Of a DNA stretch of 64,000 bases, positions 8,261-17,451 are shown one piece after another. The notes beneath the pieces were generated by a model. That model was not told the origin of the DNA. It saw only the letters and a list, made by a program, of their open reading frames with translations, and searched no databases. How positions within the stretch are numbered: the stretch's first letter is position 1; each line of letters begins with the position of its first letter. Made by a program: the position numbers and the translations under genes. The stretch comes from GCA-1730015 sp964583825 (GTDB lineage: Bacteria; Pseudomonadota; Gammaproteobacteria; Granulosicoccales; Granulosicoccaceae), in NCBI GenBank assembly GCA_964583825.1, contig CAZOXM010000014.1, positions 1-64,000 on the forward strand, given 5' to 3'.

Positions 8261-9322
8261 GTGACTGATCATCACTTTGCGATAGAGATATCCAACGTCT
8301 GGAAGATTTTCGGCGACCGTGCACGCGAAGCCCTTGCAGATATAAAAGCAACGTCGCTCAGCAAGGCCGAAGTACTGGCCAAATACAACTGCGTCATCGG
8401 TGTAGCCGATGCCACCATGAAGATTGAACCGGGCGAAATATTCTGCGTCATGGGTTTGTCCGGCAGTGGCAAGTCGACCCTCGTTCGACACATTAATCGC
8501 CTGCTCGAACCCACTGACGGCAAAATAGTTGTCAATGGCGAAGACATTATGGCAATGTCAGACCGCGCCCTGCGGCAATATCGCAACGAACACATTGCGA
8601 TGGTGTTTCAAAACTTCGCACTGATGCCACATCGCTCAGTGCTGGACAACATCGCCATGCCACTGGAGATTCGCGGCATTCCGAAAAACCAGCGCATGGA
8701 GACAGCTCACCGTACCATTGAACTGGTGGAGCTGACCGGCTGGGGCAACAAGTTCGCGCACGAACTGTCCGGTGGCATGCAGCAACGCGTCGGTCTGGCC
8801 CGCGCGCTCGCCGCCGACCCTGAAATACTGTTAATGGACGAACCGTTTTCGGCCCTCGATCCGCTGATTCGACGGCAGTTGCAAAACGAGTTTATGCATC
8901 TGGCCTCGGGGCTGAATAAAACCACAGTATTTATCACGCACGATCTCGACGAGGCGGTTCGTATCGGTGACCGTATTGCGATTATGCGTGATGGCCGTGT
9001 TGTGCAAACCGGTACCCCGGCTGACATTATCATGCACCCGCAGGACGACTATGTGGCCGACTTTGTGGCCGGTATTTCACGACTGAAAATTGTGCGTGCT
9101 CACGCCGTAATGCAACCGATTGATCAGTGGCAGTCTGCCAACGGCACACTGAGCGAGGCGGCACCGGCATTTGACCGAGAGGCCAATCTCAGTGAACTGA
9201 TTGAAGGGGCGACCAGCCAGGAACATCCGCTGGCAATAACCGATAACGACGGTGCGCGCGTCGGCGTAATCACACGGACCGACTTGTTAATAACGATTGC
9301 CGATGGTACTGAAACCTCATGA
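8261..9322 (+). CDS. ATP-binding subunit of glycine betaine/proline-type ABC importer (ProV/OpuAA family)
   Basis: The GTG at 8261 is taken as start because AGGA lies six bases before it and translation from there begins MTDHHFAIEISNVWKIFG, as in the family; the frame upstream is unlike ProV. The 353-residue protein has Walker A GLSGSGKST (65-73), the ABC signature LSGGMQQR, Walker B ILLMDEPFSALD and the switch His in FITHDLDEA. The KYNCVIGVADATMKIEPGE segment is typical of the ProV/OpuAA branch. The C-terminal roughly 90 residues look like a shortened CBS region (LAITDNDGARVGVITRTDLL), which in relatives senses ionic strength. Its stop overlaps the permease start by 4 bp (ATGA), indicating translational coupling. 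Confidence 0.93.
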   Translation: MTDHHFAIEISNVWKIFGDRAREALADIKATSLSKAEVLAKYNCVIGVADATMKIEPGEIFCVMGLSGSGKSTLVRHINRLLEPTDGKIVVNGEDIMAMSDRALRQYRNEHIAMVFQNFALMPHRSVLDNIAMPLEIRGIPKNQRMETAHRTIELVELTGWGNKFAHELSGGMQQRVGLARALAADPEILLMDEPFSALDPLIRRQLQNEFMHLASGLNKTTVFITHDLDEAVRIGDRIAIMRDGRVVQTGTPADIIMHPQDDYVADFVAGISRLKIVRAHAVMQPIDQWQSANGTLSEAAPAFDREANLSELIEGATSQEHPLAITDNDGARVGVITRTDLLITIADGTETS

Positions 9323-10815
9323 ACGACAACGCCAGTGAAAATCGGGAAGCACTTATACCGACGTTTGTCGCAACGAACAGTTCGTACTATCAGCGACAGT
9401 TCGACCGGATCGGCAGCCGCGCGCGCTTTACCTGGACTTTTAACCGGGTCGCCGCACTACTGGGGCCCATCTGGTTCGGTATGCGCGGGCTGTGGAACTG
9501 GGGCCTGCCTTTTATCATTCTCGAGACGTTCGCCATAATCCAACTCGCTCGTGGACTGTTTGGTGATCTCGGAGCAGAGGCACGGGAGCGAATAGCACAA
9601 ATCGAAGGCACACTCGAGTTCAGGCACAAGCAACTGCAGGCAGCCATTGAAAAACAGTCAGACAAGGTAGAAGTCTTTCAGCGCGCCATCGAATCGCTGG
9701 AGAAGGCGATTGCGGATATCAACGTCGAAATTACACAGGCTGAAGCCGCTGCGACTTCAGTCGCGCTATTCGGGCTCGGCATGCTGCTGCTGGTTAAACT
9801 GGCGGAAGGCATCATTGCTAACCCCGCACTTGAGAAACGGTTTTCGCAGTGGCTTTCCGATCGCACACTGACAGCGGGGCTCAACCCGCTGCGCACCGGA
9901 ATTACAGTTGCATTTGTGCTGTTGATCTTTGCAGTCAGTGTGGTGCACTTTGCCTTTCCGGGCACACTCGAATGGCTGGAGACTTTCCCGACCGATCGTC
10001 AGATCAGGCTCAGCGGTATTTCTTTCATAGAGCGTATCTTCGATGCGGCAAGAGCAGGGGGCGGGTATATCTTTGATTCAATATCCTTCGGCATTCGTGT
10101 GGTGCTGGACGGACTCGAAGTATTGTTCGTAAAGACCCCGTGGCCTGTGATCGCGAGCTTTATTATTCTGCTGACCTGGCTTTCTGCCGGCCCCAGGGGA
10201 GCGATTGCTGCTGCCTGTTTTCTTTTATATATGGGGCTATTCGGGTTCTGGGAAAAAGCCATGACCACCCTGGCACTGCTCGGTACAGCGGCATTACTTT
10301 CGATCAGCCTCGGCATTCCGCTCGGCCTCTTCAGTGCACGCCGCCCTAAGTTCTACGCGGTCATTCGACCGATTATGGACTTTATGCAGACGATGCCCTC
10401 GTTTGTATTTATGATTCCGGTCATTGCCTTTTTCAGTGTGGGTAAACCCGCCGCCGTTATCACAACCATGATTTTCGGCGGCACACCGGTGGTGCGCCTG
10501 ACCGTGCTCGGTATGCGTGGTGTACCGGAATCCATTCGCGAAGCCGCCATCGCCTACGGCGCTTCCAAGTGGTATCTGCTGACCAAGGTGGACTTACCAC
10601 TCGCCGCGCCATCGATACTGGCAGGCGTCAACCAGACCATCATGTTGAGTCTGGCCATGGTGGTGGTCGCGTCACTGATCGGTGCGAAGGGACTGGGAGA
10701 AGATGTTCTGGAGGCACTGCAGTACTCCTCGGTCGGTCAGGGCATACTCGCAGGCTTTGCCATTCTATTTTGCGCGATGATTTTAAATCAGGTGGTACAG
10801 GGAAAACGGGATTAG
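9319..10815 (+). CDS. Permease subunit of glycine betaine/proline-type ABC importer with N-terminal membrane and coiled-coil extension
   Basis: The C-terminal half is a ProW/OpuAB-type permease domain, with the EAA loop at about 408-431 (REAAIAYGASKWYLLTKVDLPL) and several hydrophobic helices. At 498 residues it is much longer than a core OpuAB (about 280) or ProW (about 350). The extra N-terminal part has an aromatic segment with a probable membrane helix (about 43-80, RVAALLGPIWFGMRGLWNWG), a charged heptad-like stretch at about 86-145 that should form a coiled coil, then another hydrophobic helix near 146-160. The extension could sense osmotic or membrane state, but that is speculation. 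The ATG overlaps the ATPase stop. The stop lies 4 bp from the stop of a convergent oxygenase gene. Confidence 0.9.
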   Translation: MNDNASENREALIPTFVATNSSYYQRQFDRIGSRARFTWTFNRVAALLGPIWFGMRGLWNWGLPFIILETFAIIQLARGLFGDLGAEARERIAQIEGTLEFRHKQLQAAIEKQSDKVEVFQRAIESLEKAIADINVEITQAEAAATSVALFGLGMLLLVKLAEGIIANPALEKRFSQWLSDRTLTAGLNPLRTGITVAFVLLIFAVSVVHFAFPGTLEWLETFPTDRQIRLSGISFIERIFDAARAGGGYIFDSISFGIRVVLDGLEVLFVKTPWPVIASFIILLTWLSAGPRGAIAAACFLLYMGLFGFWEKAMTTLALLGTAALLSISLGIPLGLFSARRPKFYAVIRPIMDFMQTMPSFVFMIPVIAFFSVGKPAAVITTMIFGGTPVVRLTVLGMRGVPESIREAAIAYGASKWYLLTKVDLPLAAPSILAGVNQTIMLSLAMVVVASLIGAKGLGEDVLEALQYSSVGQGILAGFAILFCAMILNQVVQGKRD

Positions 10816-10819
10816 GCGG

Positions 10820-11695
10820 TTACACTACCTGCTCCCCCATAGACACGGTGGTACGGTGTAAGTCTCGTGGCTGTGTGTGATCGTAGCGCCGGGCGCGGTG
10901 CATCGTGACGCGGTTATCCCACATCAGTAAATCCCACTGTCGCCATTCATGCGCATAGACAAACTGCCGTTGTGTCGCGTGCTCGGTCAGATCCCGAATA
11001 AACATTCTTGCCTCCGGTACCGGCCAGCCGTTAATCGCACCGATATGTGCGGATAAAAATAGCGATACTCTGCCGCTGTCAGGATGTTGTCGAACCAACG
11101 GTTGTTCTACCGGTTGCCAGTCGCGACGCTCTGCCTCGGTGAAGCCTTCAAAACCCAGACTCGAACGCGAAAAAATCTGACTGTGCTGACACACCAGCGG
11201 CCGGCATTGCTGTTGCCAGTCGTCGTCAAGCGCATCCCACGCTGCGCGCATATCGGCAAACTCAGTGTTACCACCCTGCGCTGGAACCACACGCGCAGAC
11301 AACAGTGAAAAACTTGCCGGAATAGCTTTAAAGGAACTGTCCGAGTGCCATAACATGTTGCCGAGACCAAACAACCTGTTGCGATCATCCCGCTCCAGCA
11401 CGCGTCCATCCTTATCGAGGTTGGAAATATCGTTAACCTTCAGCGACAGGCGGCGTTCGTCGCGCGCGTTGACATCGCCGGTGGCAAGTTCCATTGGGCC
11501 GAACTGCGCTGAGAAACGATACTGCTGTTCATCGTCGATGCGCTGGTCGCGAAACACCAGTACACCATAATGTTCGATTGCCCGTGTGATCTGATCAATT
11601 TGTGCAGCACTGACCTCGCCCGACACATCAATGCCGCGAACCTCAGCGGCAAAATTTTCAGGCGCAGCTTTAAGTGGCAGTACAGAAAGATTCAT
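10820..11695 (-). CDS. TauD/TfdA-family 2-oxoglutarate-dependent dioxygenase
   Basis: The 291-residue product has the TauD iron and cosubstrate residues: His117-x-Asp119 in LWHSDSSF, distal His266 in WDNRVTMHRARRYD, and Arg281 in DLHRTTV. N-terminal GVLVFRDQRIDD is also typical of the TauD/TfdA family. ATG at 11695 is chosen because the protein then starts MNLSVLPLKAAP..., in line with relatives; the ribosome site is weak. The gene is convergent with the betaine-type permease, stops 4 bp apart. Family members hydroxylate sulfonates, aryloxyacetates or betaines; a link to the substrate of the neighbouring importer is possible but not shown. Confidence 0.88.
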   Translation of the reverse strand: MNLSVLPLKAAPENFAAEVRGIDVSGEVSAAQIDQITRAIEHYGVLVFRDQRIDDEQQYRFSAQFGPMELATGDVNARDERRLSLKVNDISNLDKDGRVLERDDRNRLFGLGNMLWHSDSSFKAIPASFSLLSARVVPAQGGNTEFADMRAAWDALDDDWQQQCRPLVCQHSQIFSRSSLGFEGFTEAERRDWQPVEQPLVRQHPDSGRVSLFLSAHIGAINGWPVPEARMFIRDLTEHATQRQFVYAHEWRQWDLLMWDNRVTMHRARRYDHTQPRDLHRTTVSMGEQVV

Positions 11696-11853
11696 TCGTG
11701 TGTCTCTGTTTGTACTAACGTAGTGTAACGGGCTATCGGGAAACCAACAATTCGCATCAGACCCATCAAATGTATGATGGACAAATACCACACCGGCGTT
11801 ATACGGACTACGGCACTGTGAATAGACAACACCGACCCGCGATACCAGGCAAA

Positions 11854-13824
11854 ATGCTGCGATTATCCACACTGATCGCATTGACCCTGAGCGGATGCCA
11901 GAGCGCTACCGATACACCTGCACCTGAAGCACCACAAGCTAACACCGACCCGACAGACAACCCGCAGCAGGTCACCCGCTACTGTGACAGCTTTTCGGAT
12001 CAGTCGACACCGTATTTCTGCGAAGACTTTACCGGCACCAGCCCTGCCGAGCTGACCGGTCTGATACCGCCGATGTCGTTTCGCGATCAAACCTATCGCC
12101 GCTATAGTCAGGGCGAGCTATTCAACCTGGCCGATCCGACACAGGCAACACACCAGAACAACGTGCTCGATCTGCATACCGATCTGATTGATGGGATGGA
12201 CTTCAGTCATTACGCCGATGCGCTTTCGGCTATCTCAACCAAATGGGACATCACAGCTCACTCGCGCGATGGCTACATTGCGCCGGGCACCGGGGCCGGT
12301 TTTAACGACAGTTACTATTGGAACGAGCAGATGCTGATGGCTGATCACGGCAACCGCTGCGGCGGGCCTGTCGATCTGTCCACGCGAGTAGATGCCAGTA
12401 GAAACAATCAGCGTGGCTTCACTTTTATGGAAGCGTTTTTTGATATACCCGCCGGCTACAACGGCGATGAAAACACGCTGTCTGACTACTGGAGCCCTGC
12501 CTATGAACAATCACTGACGGATGCCGTCGGTTTGCATCCCGTGCTGCGCTATGAAGATATGATCTACGTCTGTGCAGATCATCTGATGACGGCGGCCTAC
12601 GCCACCGGTGCGTCCAAGTTGTCACTCACACCGAATCAGTTACTTTCGACCCGTTCGGGCGTTGGCACCGTGGAGTTTTCCGTCTCAACTTATCGCACCG
12701 GCGGTCGTGACTACTGGCAAATTGATCTGACCCCGCTGGCGACCCACCTGCAGCTACCGGAAGGTGATGTGGTCGCCGACGCCAATGGTAAAGCTGTCAA
12801 TGGTTTTAATATCAACACCTCACTGGATGAAGGGCCGAACGGTATTGCCGATATACCCGGCAATATCAATGTCTTTAGAACCCTGATGCTCAAAGACGGC
12901 CGCTTCATGATAGACGGCAACTATGTCGATCCGCAGGACCCGCAGGCGCAATACAAAAGAGCCCAGATCGCCAACCCCGGAAACGCGGAACGACTGGAGA
13001 TATATGCCCAGGCACCGGAAGAAGACTGGGTACTGACCCACACCAGCTATAACCAGGTGATGTATGATTACCTCGATGGCGATAATAACCCGGATGTCAC
13101 GCTGCACAACGTCACTGACAACCGCACTCGAACCCGGTTTCGTTTAACGGTCTCGGAGCAACCGGATAACCCGGCCTGGGTGCCGGCATTGTGGGATCAG
13201 GTGTCACTGTGTATGCCGGACTACAACGACGCTTGCATCGGTGAGTACATTGTGCCGGAACTGGCTGATGAACTCCTGGTGCAGTTTACGCACTACGCGT
13301 ATAACACCACCAAGTCTTGCGCAGACAATGTCGGTCAGCCACACGACAAACCCGGTGCCGCGTTTCAAAGCCTTTGCCACCCGAACACCTATCACTGGGA
13401 TAACTTTTACCTCGCACCCGGTATTCCGTTCACGATTATTAAGTCAATCGAACGTACCGTAGCAGCAAACGGTGCTACGGGTGATCACGCAATATTGCGT
13501 TTTAACGCACCGGCACCGGAAAATTCGAAACTGCGTTTCACCGCGTTGACCGGTGGCAGTGAGGACGGCACCACACTGCGTATTTCATACGACAAAGGCG
13601 TGAGCTGGCACACGCCGTCCATGCAATATGAACCCGAAAACGATTTTGGAAAATTCCGCTCATACTACACCGGGTCGGATGGAACCGCGTACCTGCCCGC
13701 CGGTACGCAGGAAGTCTGGTTCAGCGCGGACAACCCGACGTACCGCGAGGCTTTCTGGATCAGGGATGCGTCGATCTGGGCGTTCCCCGATGCGGTCGGA
13801 GAACCACTCACCGGGCGGGAGTAG
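11854..13824 (+). CDS. Large secreted lipoprotein of unknown function
   Basis: Starting at ATG 11854 (after CCAGG), the 656-residue protein has a short lipoprotein signal, MLRLSTLIALTLSGC, with lipobox LSGC, followed by a Thr/Pro/Asp-rich linker. I do not recognise the family. Features seen: several Cys pairs (YCDSF...YFCEDF; SLCMPDYNDAC; KSCADN...SLCHPN), aromatic beta-strand-like segments, and YHWDNFYLAPG, which recalls the end of concanavalin-like jelly-roll domains. The second part (about 545-650) reads as another beta sandwich. It might bind or cleave a polysaccharide, but no catalytic motif can be named. It starts about 160 bp from the divergent TauD-like gene and is followed by a second TauD-like gene. 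Confidence 0.75.
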   Translation: MLRLSTLIALTLSGCQSATDTPAPEAPQANTDPTDNPQQVTRYCDSFSDQSTPYFCEDFTGTSPAELTGLIPPMSFRDQTYRRYSQGELFNLADPTQATHQNNVLDLHTDLIDGMDFSHYADALSAISTKWDITAHSRDGYIAPGTGAGFNDSYYWNEQMLMADHGNRCGGPVDLSTRVDASRNNQRGFTFMEAFFDIPAGYNGDENTLSDYWSPAYEQSLTDAVGLHPVLRYEDMIYVCADHLMTAAYATGASKLSLTPNQLLSTRSGVGTVEFSVSTYRTGGRDYWQIDLTPLATHLQLPEGDVVADANGKAVNGFNINTSLDEGPNGIADIPGNINVFRTLMLKDGRFMIDGNYVDPQDPQAQYKRAQIANPGNAERLEIYAQAPEEDWVLTHTSYNQVMYDYLDGDNNPDVTLHNVTDNRTRTRFRLTVSEQPDNPAWVPALWDQVSLCMPDYNDACIGEYIVPELADELLVQFTHYAYNTTKSCADNVGQPHDKPGAAFQSLCHPNTYHWDNFYLAPGIPFTIIKSIERTVAANGATGDHAILRFNAPAPENSKLRFTALTGGSEDGTTLRISYDKGVSWHTPSMQYEPENDFGKFRSYYTGSDGTAYLPAGTQEVWFSADNPTYREAFWIRDASIWAFPDAVGEPLTGRE

Positions 13825-13876
13825 CAGACAAAATACACCGACAATGTGTACACTCGTCAGCGGCAGGGCCGCTCGG

Positions 13877-13894
13877 CCGGAGTATTGACTCCGG
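13877..13894 (+). repeat. Inverted repeat before the second TauD-like gene
   Basis: CCGGAGT (13877-13883) and ACTCCGG (13888-13894) form a perfect 7-bp stem around ATTG. It lies about 50 bp downstream of the lipoprotein stop and about 47 bp upstream of the next ATG. It could be an operator, an mRNA hairpin or a partial terminator; there is no U tract. Confidence 0.4.
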
Positions 13895-13941
13895 TGAGCA
13901 TCTCGCGATACGGCCCGGAGCACGAAGGAAGGCTTGCTGAC

Positions 13942-14982
13942 ATGTCTAATTTCAAAGAAGCTAAAAAACTCGAACCCGTAGTTGATCCGGCCTGCTGGTA
14001 CCCCGATCAGTTCTCCGCCACCACACGCTGGCAGTACACATTCAGCAATGCAGAAATCGACGAGTTGCGAGCACTCGCCGTGGCTGTTCGTCGGGGAATC
14101 GGCGACGATGCAAGCGCGCTGCTGCATTTAACTGACATCAGTTTCAGGGCGGGCGCAGTCGCGAACAAAGTGGCTCGAATGTTCAGCGAGCTTAAGGAAG
14201 GCTACGGTGTTGTCCTGCTCAGGGGGCTGCCAATCGCAGAAATGGAACTGCTCGACGCCGCCATCATTTACTGGGCAATCGGCAGAGAATTCGGAGTCGC
14301 CTGTCCCAACAACCCGCAGGGCGATATATTCGGACACATCACTGACCTTGGCAAAACTCAGCGCGATGCCAACAGTCGCGGCTATCAGACACGCGAAGCA
14401 ATGGATTATCACTGCGATCAATGTGACATTGTCGGACTGCTGTGTATTCGCAGTGCAAAGGAAGGCGGAGTTTCAAAACTCACAAGCTCCGTCGCAATGT
14501 ACAACACACTGTTAAAAGAAAACCCGCGCTTTGTCGAAGTACTTTCAGAACCACTGTGCTGGACCAAACACGGCGAGCATGCACCGGACGAGGCGCCTTT
14601 TTATCAAAGCCCGGTTTTTAATTTTCTCGGCGGAAAGCTGTGCACGTCGTTTGGGCCGAAACATATTTACAAGGGCCACCAGCTGGAAGACACACCGGCG
14701 CTTACCAGTGAACAGCAACAGGCACTCGCAAGAGCCGAAGCAATTGCCGACGAACTGCATATTGAAATGGCACTGCAGCCGGGAGACATGCAATTCGTTA
14801 ATAACTACGTTTCGCTGCACACCCGCTCAGCGTACGTAGACTTTGACGAACCGACGCATAAACGTTTGCTTTGGCGACTATGGCTGATGAATGACGGGCT
14901 GCGCAGTCGAACTGATTACGCAAAACAATGGGCAAAGGGTGTGAGCCTTGGCAGTGCAAACGCGCATATACGACTGCAATAA
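13942..14982 (+). CDS. TauD/TfdA-family oxygenase, second type
   Basis: The start is ATG 13942, after AAGGAAGG, giving 346 residues beginning MSNFKEAKKLEP. Family features are GVVLLRGLPI (89-98), His157-x-Asp159 in MDYHCDQCDIVGL, distal His293 in NNYVSLHTRSAY, and Arg308 or Arg312 in HKRLLWRLWL. It is longer than and clearly different from the TauD-like protein at 10820-11695, so the two are unlikely to be recent duplicates. It is probably cytoplasmic. It may be co-transcribed with the lipoprotein upstream (117-bp gap). Substrate unknown; members of this broad family act on betaines, amino acids and sulfonates. Confidence 0.87.
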   Translation: MSNFKEAKKLEPVVDPACWYPDQFSATTRWQYTFSNAEIDELRALAVAVRRGIGDDASALLHLTDISFRAGAVANKVARMFSELKEGYGVVLLRGLPIAEMELLDAAIIYWAIGREFGVACPNNPQGDIFGHITDLGKTQRDANSRGYQTREAMDYHCDQCDIVGLLCIRSAKEGGVSKLTSSVAMYNTLLKENPRFVEVLSEPLCWTKHGEHAPDEAPFYQSPVFNFLGGKLCTSFGPKHIYKGHQLEDTPALTSEQQQALARAEAIADELHIEMALQPGDMQFVNNYVSLHTRSAYVDFDEPTHKRLLWRLWLMNDGLRSRTDYAKQWAKGVSLGSANAHIRLQ

Positions 14983-15086
14983 ACCAGTAGCACGAGTGTG
15001 TGCGCTTAACTAATGCTGAGAACTAAACCGCCACAAGCACGTAGCATCAGGTGTATGGCTGGATTGAGAGAGCTTGAAATCTACAT

Positions 15087-15111
15087 GACGGGCCGCATCA
15101 CGCGGCCCGTC
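15087..15111 (-). terminator. Strong hairpin beyond katG
   Basis: GACGGGCCGC (15087-15096) and GCGGCCCGTC (15102-15111) form a perfect 10-bp GC-rich stem with loop ATCAC, 11 bp past the katG stop and between convergent genes. No U tract follows in either direction, so it may stop transcription inefficiently or protect the mRNA ends. Confidence 0.5.
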
Positions 15112-15122
15112 CCTTACTGCCT

Positions 15123-17291
15123 TTAGGCCAACAGATCAAAACGGTCGGCGTTCATCACTTTGGTCCAGGCCGCTACAAAGTCTTTCGCAAACTTCTCTGC
15201 GTTGTCGTCCTGTGCGTACACTTCAGCGTACGAGCGCAGGATCGAGTTTGAACCAAAGACCAGATCCGCACTGGTGGCGGTCCACTTCACGTTGCCGGAC
15301 TGGCGGTCACGTATTTCGTAGGTACCATCAGCGACCGGGTGCCAGCTGTAGCTCATGTCAGTCAGGTTGACGAAAAAATCATTCGTCAGCTGACCTTCAC
15401 GATCGGTGAAAACACCATGCCTGGCTCCGCCGTGGTTGGCGCCAAGGACACGCATACCACCCACCAGCAAGGTCATCTCGGCTGCGGTCAGGCCCATCAG
15501 CTGAGCACGATCAAGCATCAACTCTTCGGGAGCGACCGCGTACTTTTCCTTTTCATAGTTGCGAAAACCATCGGCAAGCGGCTCAAGTACGGAAAAACTC
15601 TCGGCATCGGTCATCTCATCGGTAGCGTCACCGCGACCCGCTGAGAACTGAACTGCAACACTGTGGCCGGCTGCCGCGAGTGCCTGCTCAATACCGACAT
15701 TACCAGCGAGCACAATCACATCGGCAACTGATGCGCCGGTATCCGCTGCAATCGGCTCCAGCGCACCCAACACTTTGGCCAGACGCTTTGGCTCATTAGC
15801 GGCCCAGTCCTTTTGAGGCGCAAGTCGAATGCGTGCGCCATTGGCACCACCGCGTTTGTCTGAACCGCGGAAAGTACGTGCACTATCCCATGCAGTTGCA
15901 ATCATGTCTGCAGCTGACAGCCCGGCTTCAGCGATCTTCGCCTTGACAGCATCGACATCATAAGCGGTTGAGCCGGCGGGAACTGGATCCTGCCAGATCA
16001 GATCTTCAGACGGTACATCAGGACCCTGATAGTTAGCACGCGGACCCATGTCACGATGCGTTAACTTAAACCAGGCACGTGCAAATGTATCGGCAAAGTA
16101 GTCGGGATCGGCCATGAACTTCTGACAGATTTTGTTGTAGATCGGATCGACCTTCATCGCCATGTCGGCGTCTGTCATCATCGGATTATGACGCACTGAT
16201 GGATCGGTCGCATCGACAGGCTTTTTATCTTCCGGCATATCAACCGGCGCCCACTGATTGGCACCCGCGGGTGACTTGGTCAGTTCCCATTCGTAGTTAA
16301 AAAGATAGTCAAAGTAGCCCATGTCCCACTTGGTGGGATCATACGTCCAGGCACCTTCAATACCCGAGGTAAATGCATTCGTCGCCTTGCCGTCGTGTCC
16401 GGCATTGGCCCAGCCAAGTCCCTGTGCTTCCACGCCGGTTGCCTCCGGTTCAACACCGATGTTGTCGGTGTCACCGCGGCCGTGCGCTTTACCCACGGTA
16501 TGACCACCGCAGGTCAGGGCTGCAGTTTCTTCATCATTCATCGCCATGCGTGCGAATGTCTCGCGCACGTGCAATGCGGTGCGTGCCGGGTCCGGGTTGC
16601 CGTTGACACCTTCGGGGTTCACATAAATAAGACCCATGTGTACCGCGGCGAGCGGGTTATACATGGTGGACGGGTCGTCGAGATCTTCGTAGCGATTGGC
16701 ACTGTCTGCCAGCCACTCATTTTCGAAACCCCAGTTGACGTCTGTTTCAGGCGCCCAGATGTCGGCTCGACCAAAGCCAAACCCAAACGTTTTCAGACCC
16801 ATGGATTCATAAGCCATGTTGCCCGCCAAGATGATGAGATCTGACCAGGACAGCGCGTTGCCATGCTTCTTTTTCACCGGCCACAGCAGGCGGCGGGCTT
16901 TATCGAGGCTGGCGTTGTCCGGCCACGAGTTCAATGGCGCGAAACGGATGTTGCCGCAGCCCGCACCACCGCGACCATCACCCATGCGGTAGGAACCGGC
17001 GGAGTGCCAGGCCAGTCGGATCATCAATCCGCCATAGTGACCCCAGTCTGCAGGCCACCAGTCCTGGCTGTCAGTCATCAGGGCTTTGACATCCGCTTTA
17101 ACAGCCTCAAAGTCGAGCGATTTCACCGCTTCGCGATGGTCGAAGTCGGGATCCATCGGGTTTGTGCGAGCACCGTGCTGATGCAGGATGTCGAGGTTCA
17201 GTGCGTTTGGCCACCACTTGGTGACCGGCTTGTCCATCGCAGTGTTGCCACCGTGGGCGAACGGGCATCCGCCTCCAATATCACCATCCAT
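15123..17291 (-). CDS. katG: Catalase-peroxidase
   Basis: KatG is a heme enzyme that removes hydrogen peroxide by catalase and peroxidase activity. The ATG at 17291 is chosen over the in-frame TTG just upstream, because AGGAGAATATTG precedes it at good spacing. The 722 residues match the family. The distal pocket Arg92, Trp95 and His96 are visible in RLAWHSAGSYR, and the proximal His lies in LTCGGHTVGKAHG. The C-terminal half is the usual degenerate second peroxidase domain. There is no signal peptide, so it is cytoplasmic. A Fur-family regulator gene lies 160 bp upstream in the same direction, the arrangement known for furA-katG. Confidence 0.97.
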   Translation of the reverse strand: MDGDIGGGCPFAHGGNTAMDKPVTKWWPNALNLDILHQHGARTNPMDPDFDHREAVKSLDFEAVKADVKALMTDSQDWWPADWGHYGGLMIRLAWHSAGSYRMGDGRGGAGCGNIRFAPLNSWPDNASLDKARRLLWPVKKKHGNALSWSDLIILAGNMAYESMGLKTFGFGFGRADIWAPETDVNWGFENEWLADSANRYEDLDDPSTMYNPLAAVHMGLIYVNPEGVNGNPDPARTALHVRETFARMAMNDEETAALTCGGHTVGKAHGRGDTDNIGVEPEATGVEAQGLGWANAGHDGKATNAFTSGIEGAWTYDPTKWDMGYFDYLFNYEWELTKSPAGANQWAPVDMPEDKKPVDATDPSVRHNPMMTDADMAMKVDPIYNKICQKFMADPDYFADTFARAWFKLTHRDMGPRANYQGPDVPSEDLIWQDPVPAGSTAYDVDAVKAKIAEAGLSAADMIATAWDSARTFRGSDKRGGANGARIRLAPQKDWAANEPKRLAKVLGALEPIAADTGASVADVIVLAGNVGIEQALAAAGHSVAVQFSAGRGDATDEMTDAESFSVLEPLADGFRNYEKEKYAVAPEELMLDRAQLMGLTAAEMTLLVGGMRVLGANHGGARHGVFTDREGQLTNDFFVNLTDMSYSWHPVADGTYEIRDRQSGNVKWTATSADLVFGSNSILRSYAEVYAQDDNAEKFAKDFVAAWTKVMNADRFDLLA

Positions 17292-17451
17292 CAATATTCT
17301 CCTGTCATGAGGTTGTTATATAAGTCAAAGGTTAAGTGATGCATCCGGCACAAACCGGACTTGTAGCAAGGTCGTCGCAGCGGCGACGCCTGGAAATTTG
17401 AGCGTGATAACGCCAACGGTCTACCCCTGCAGACTATTCGGCGTTCGCGTG

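Noticed and set aside
16395..16844. Long plus-strand frame inside katG
   Set aside because: Antisense shadow of a well-conserved gene, caused by codon bias.
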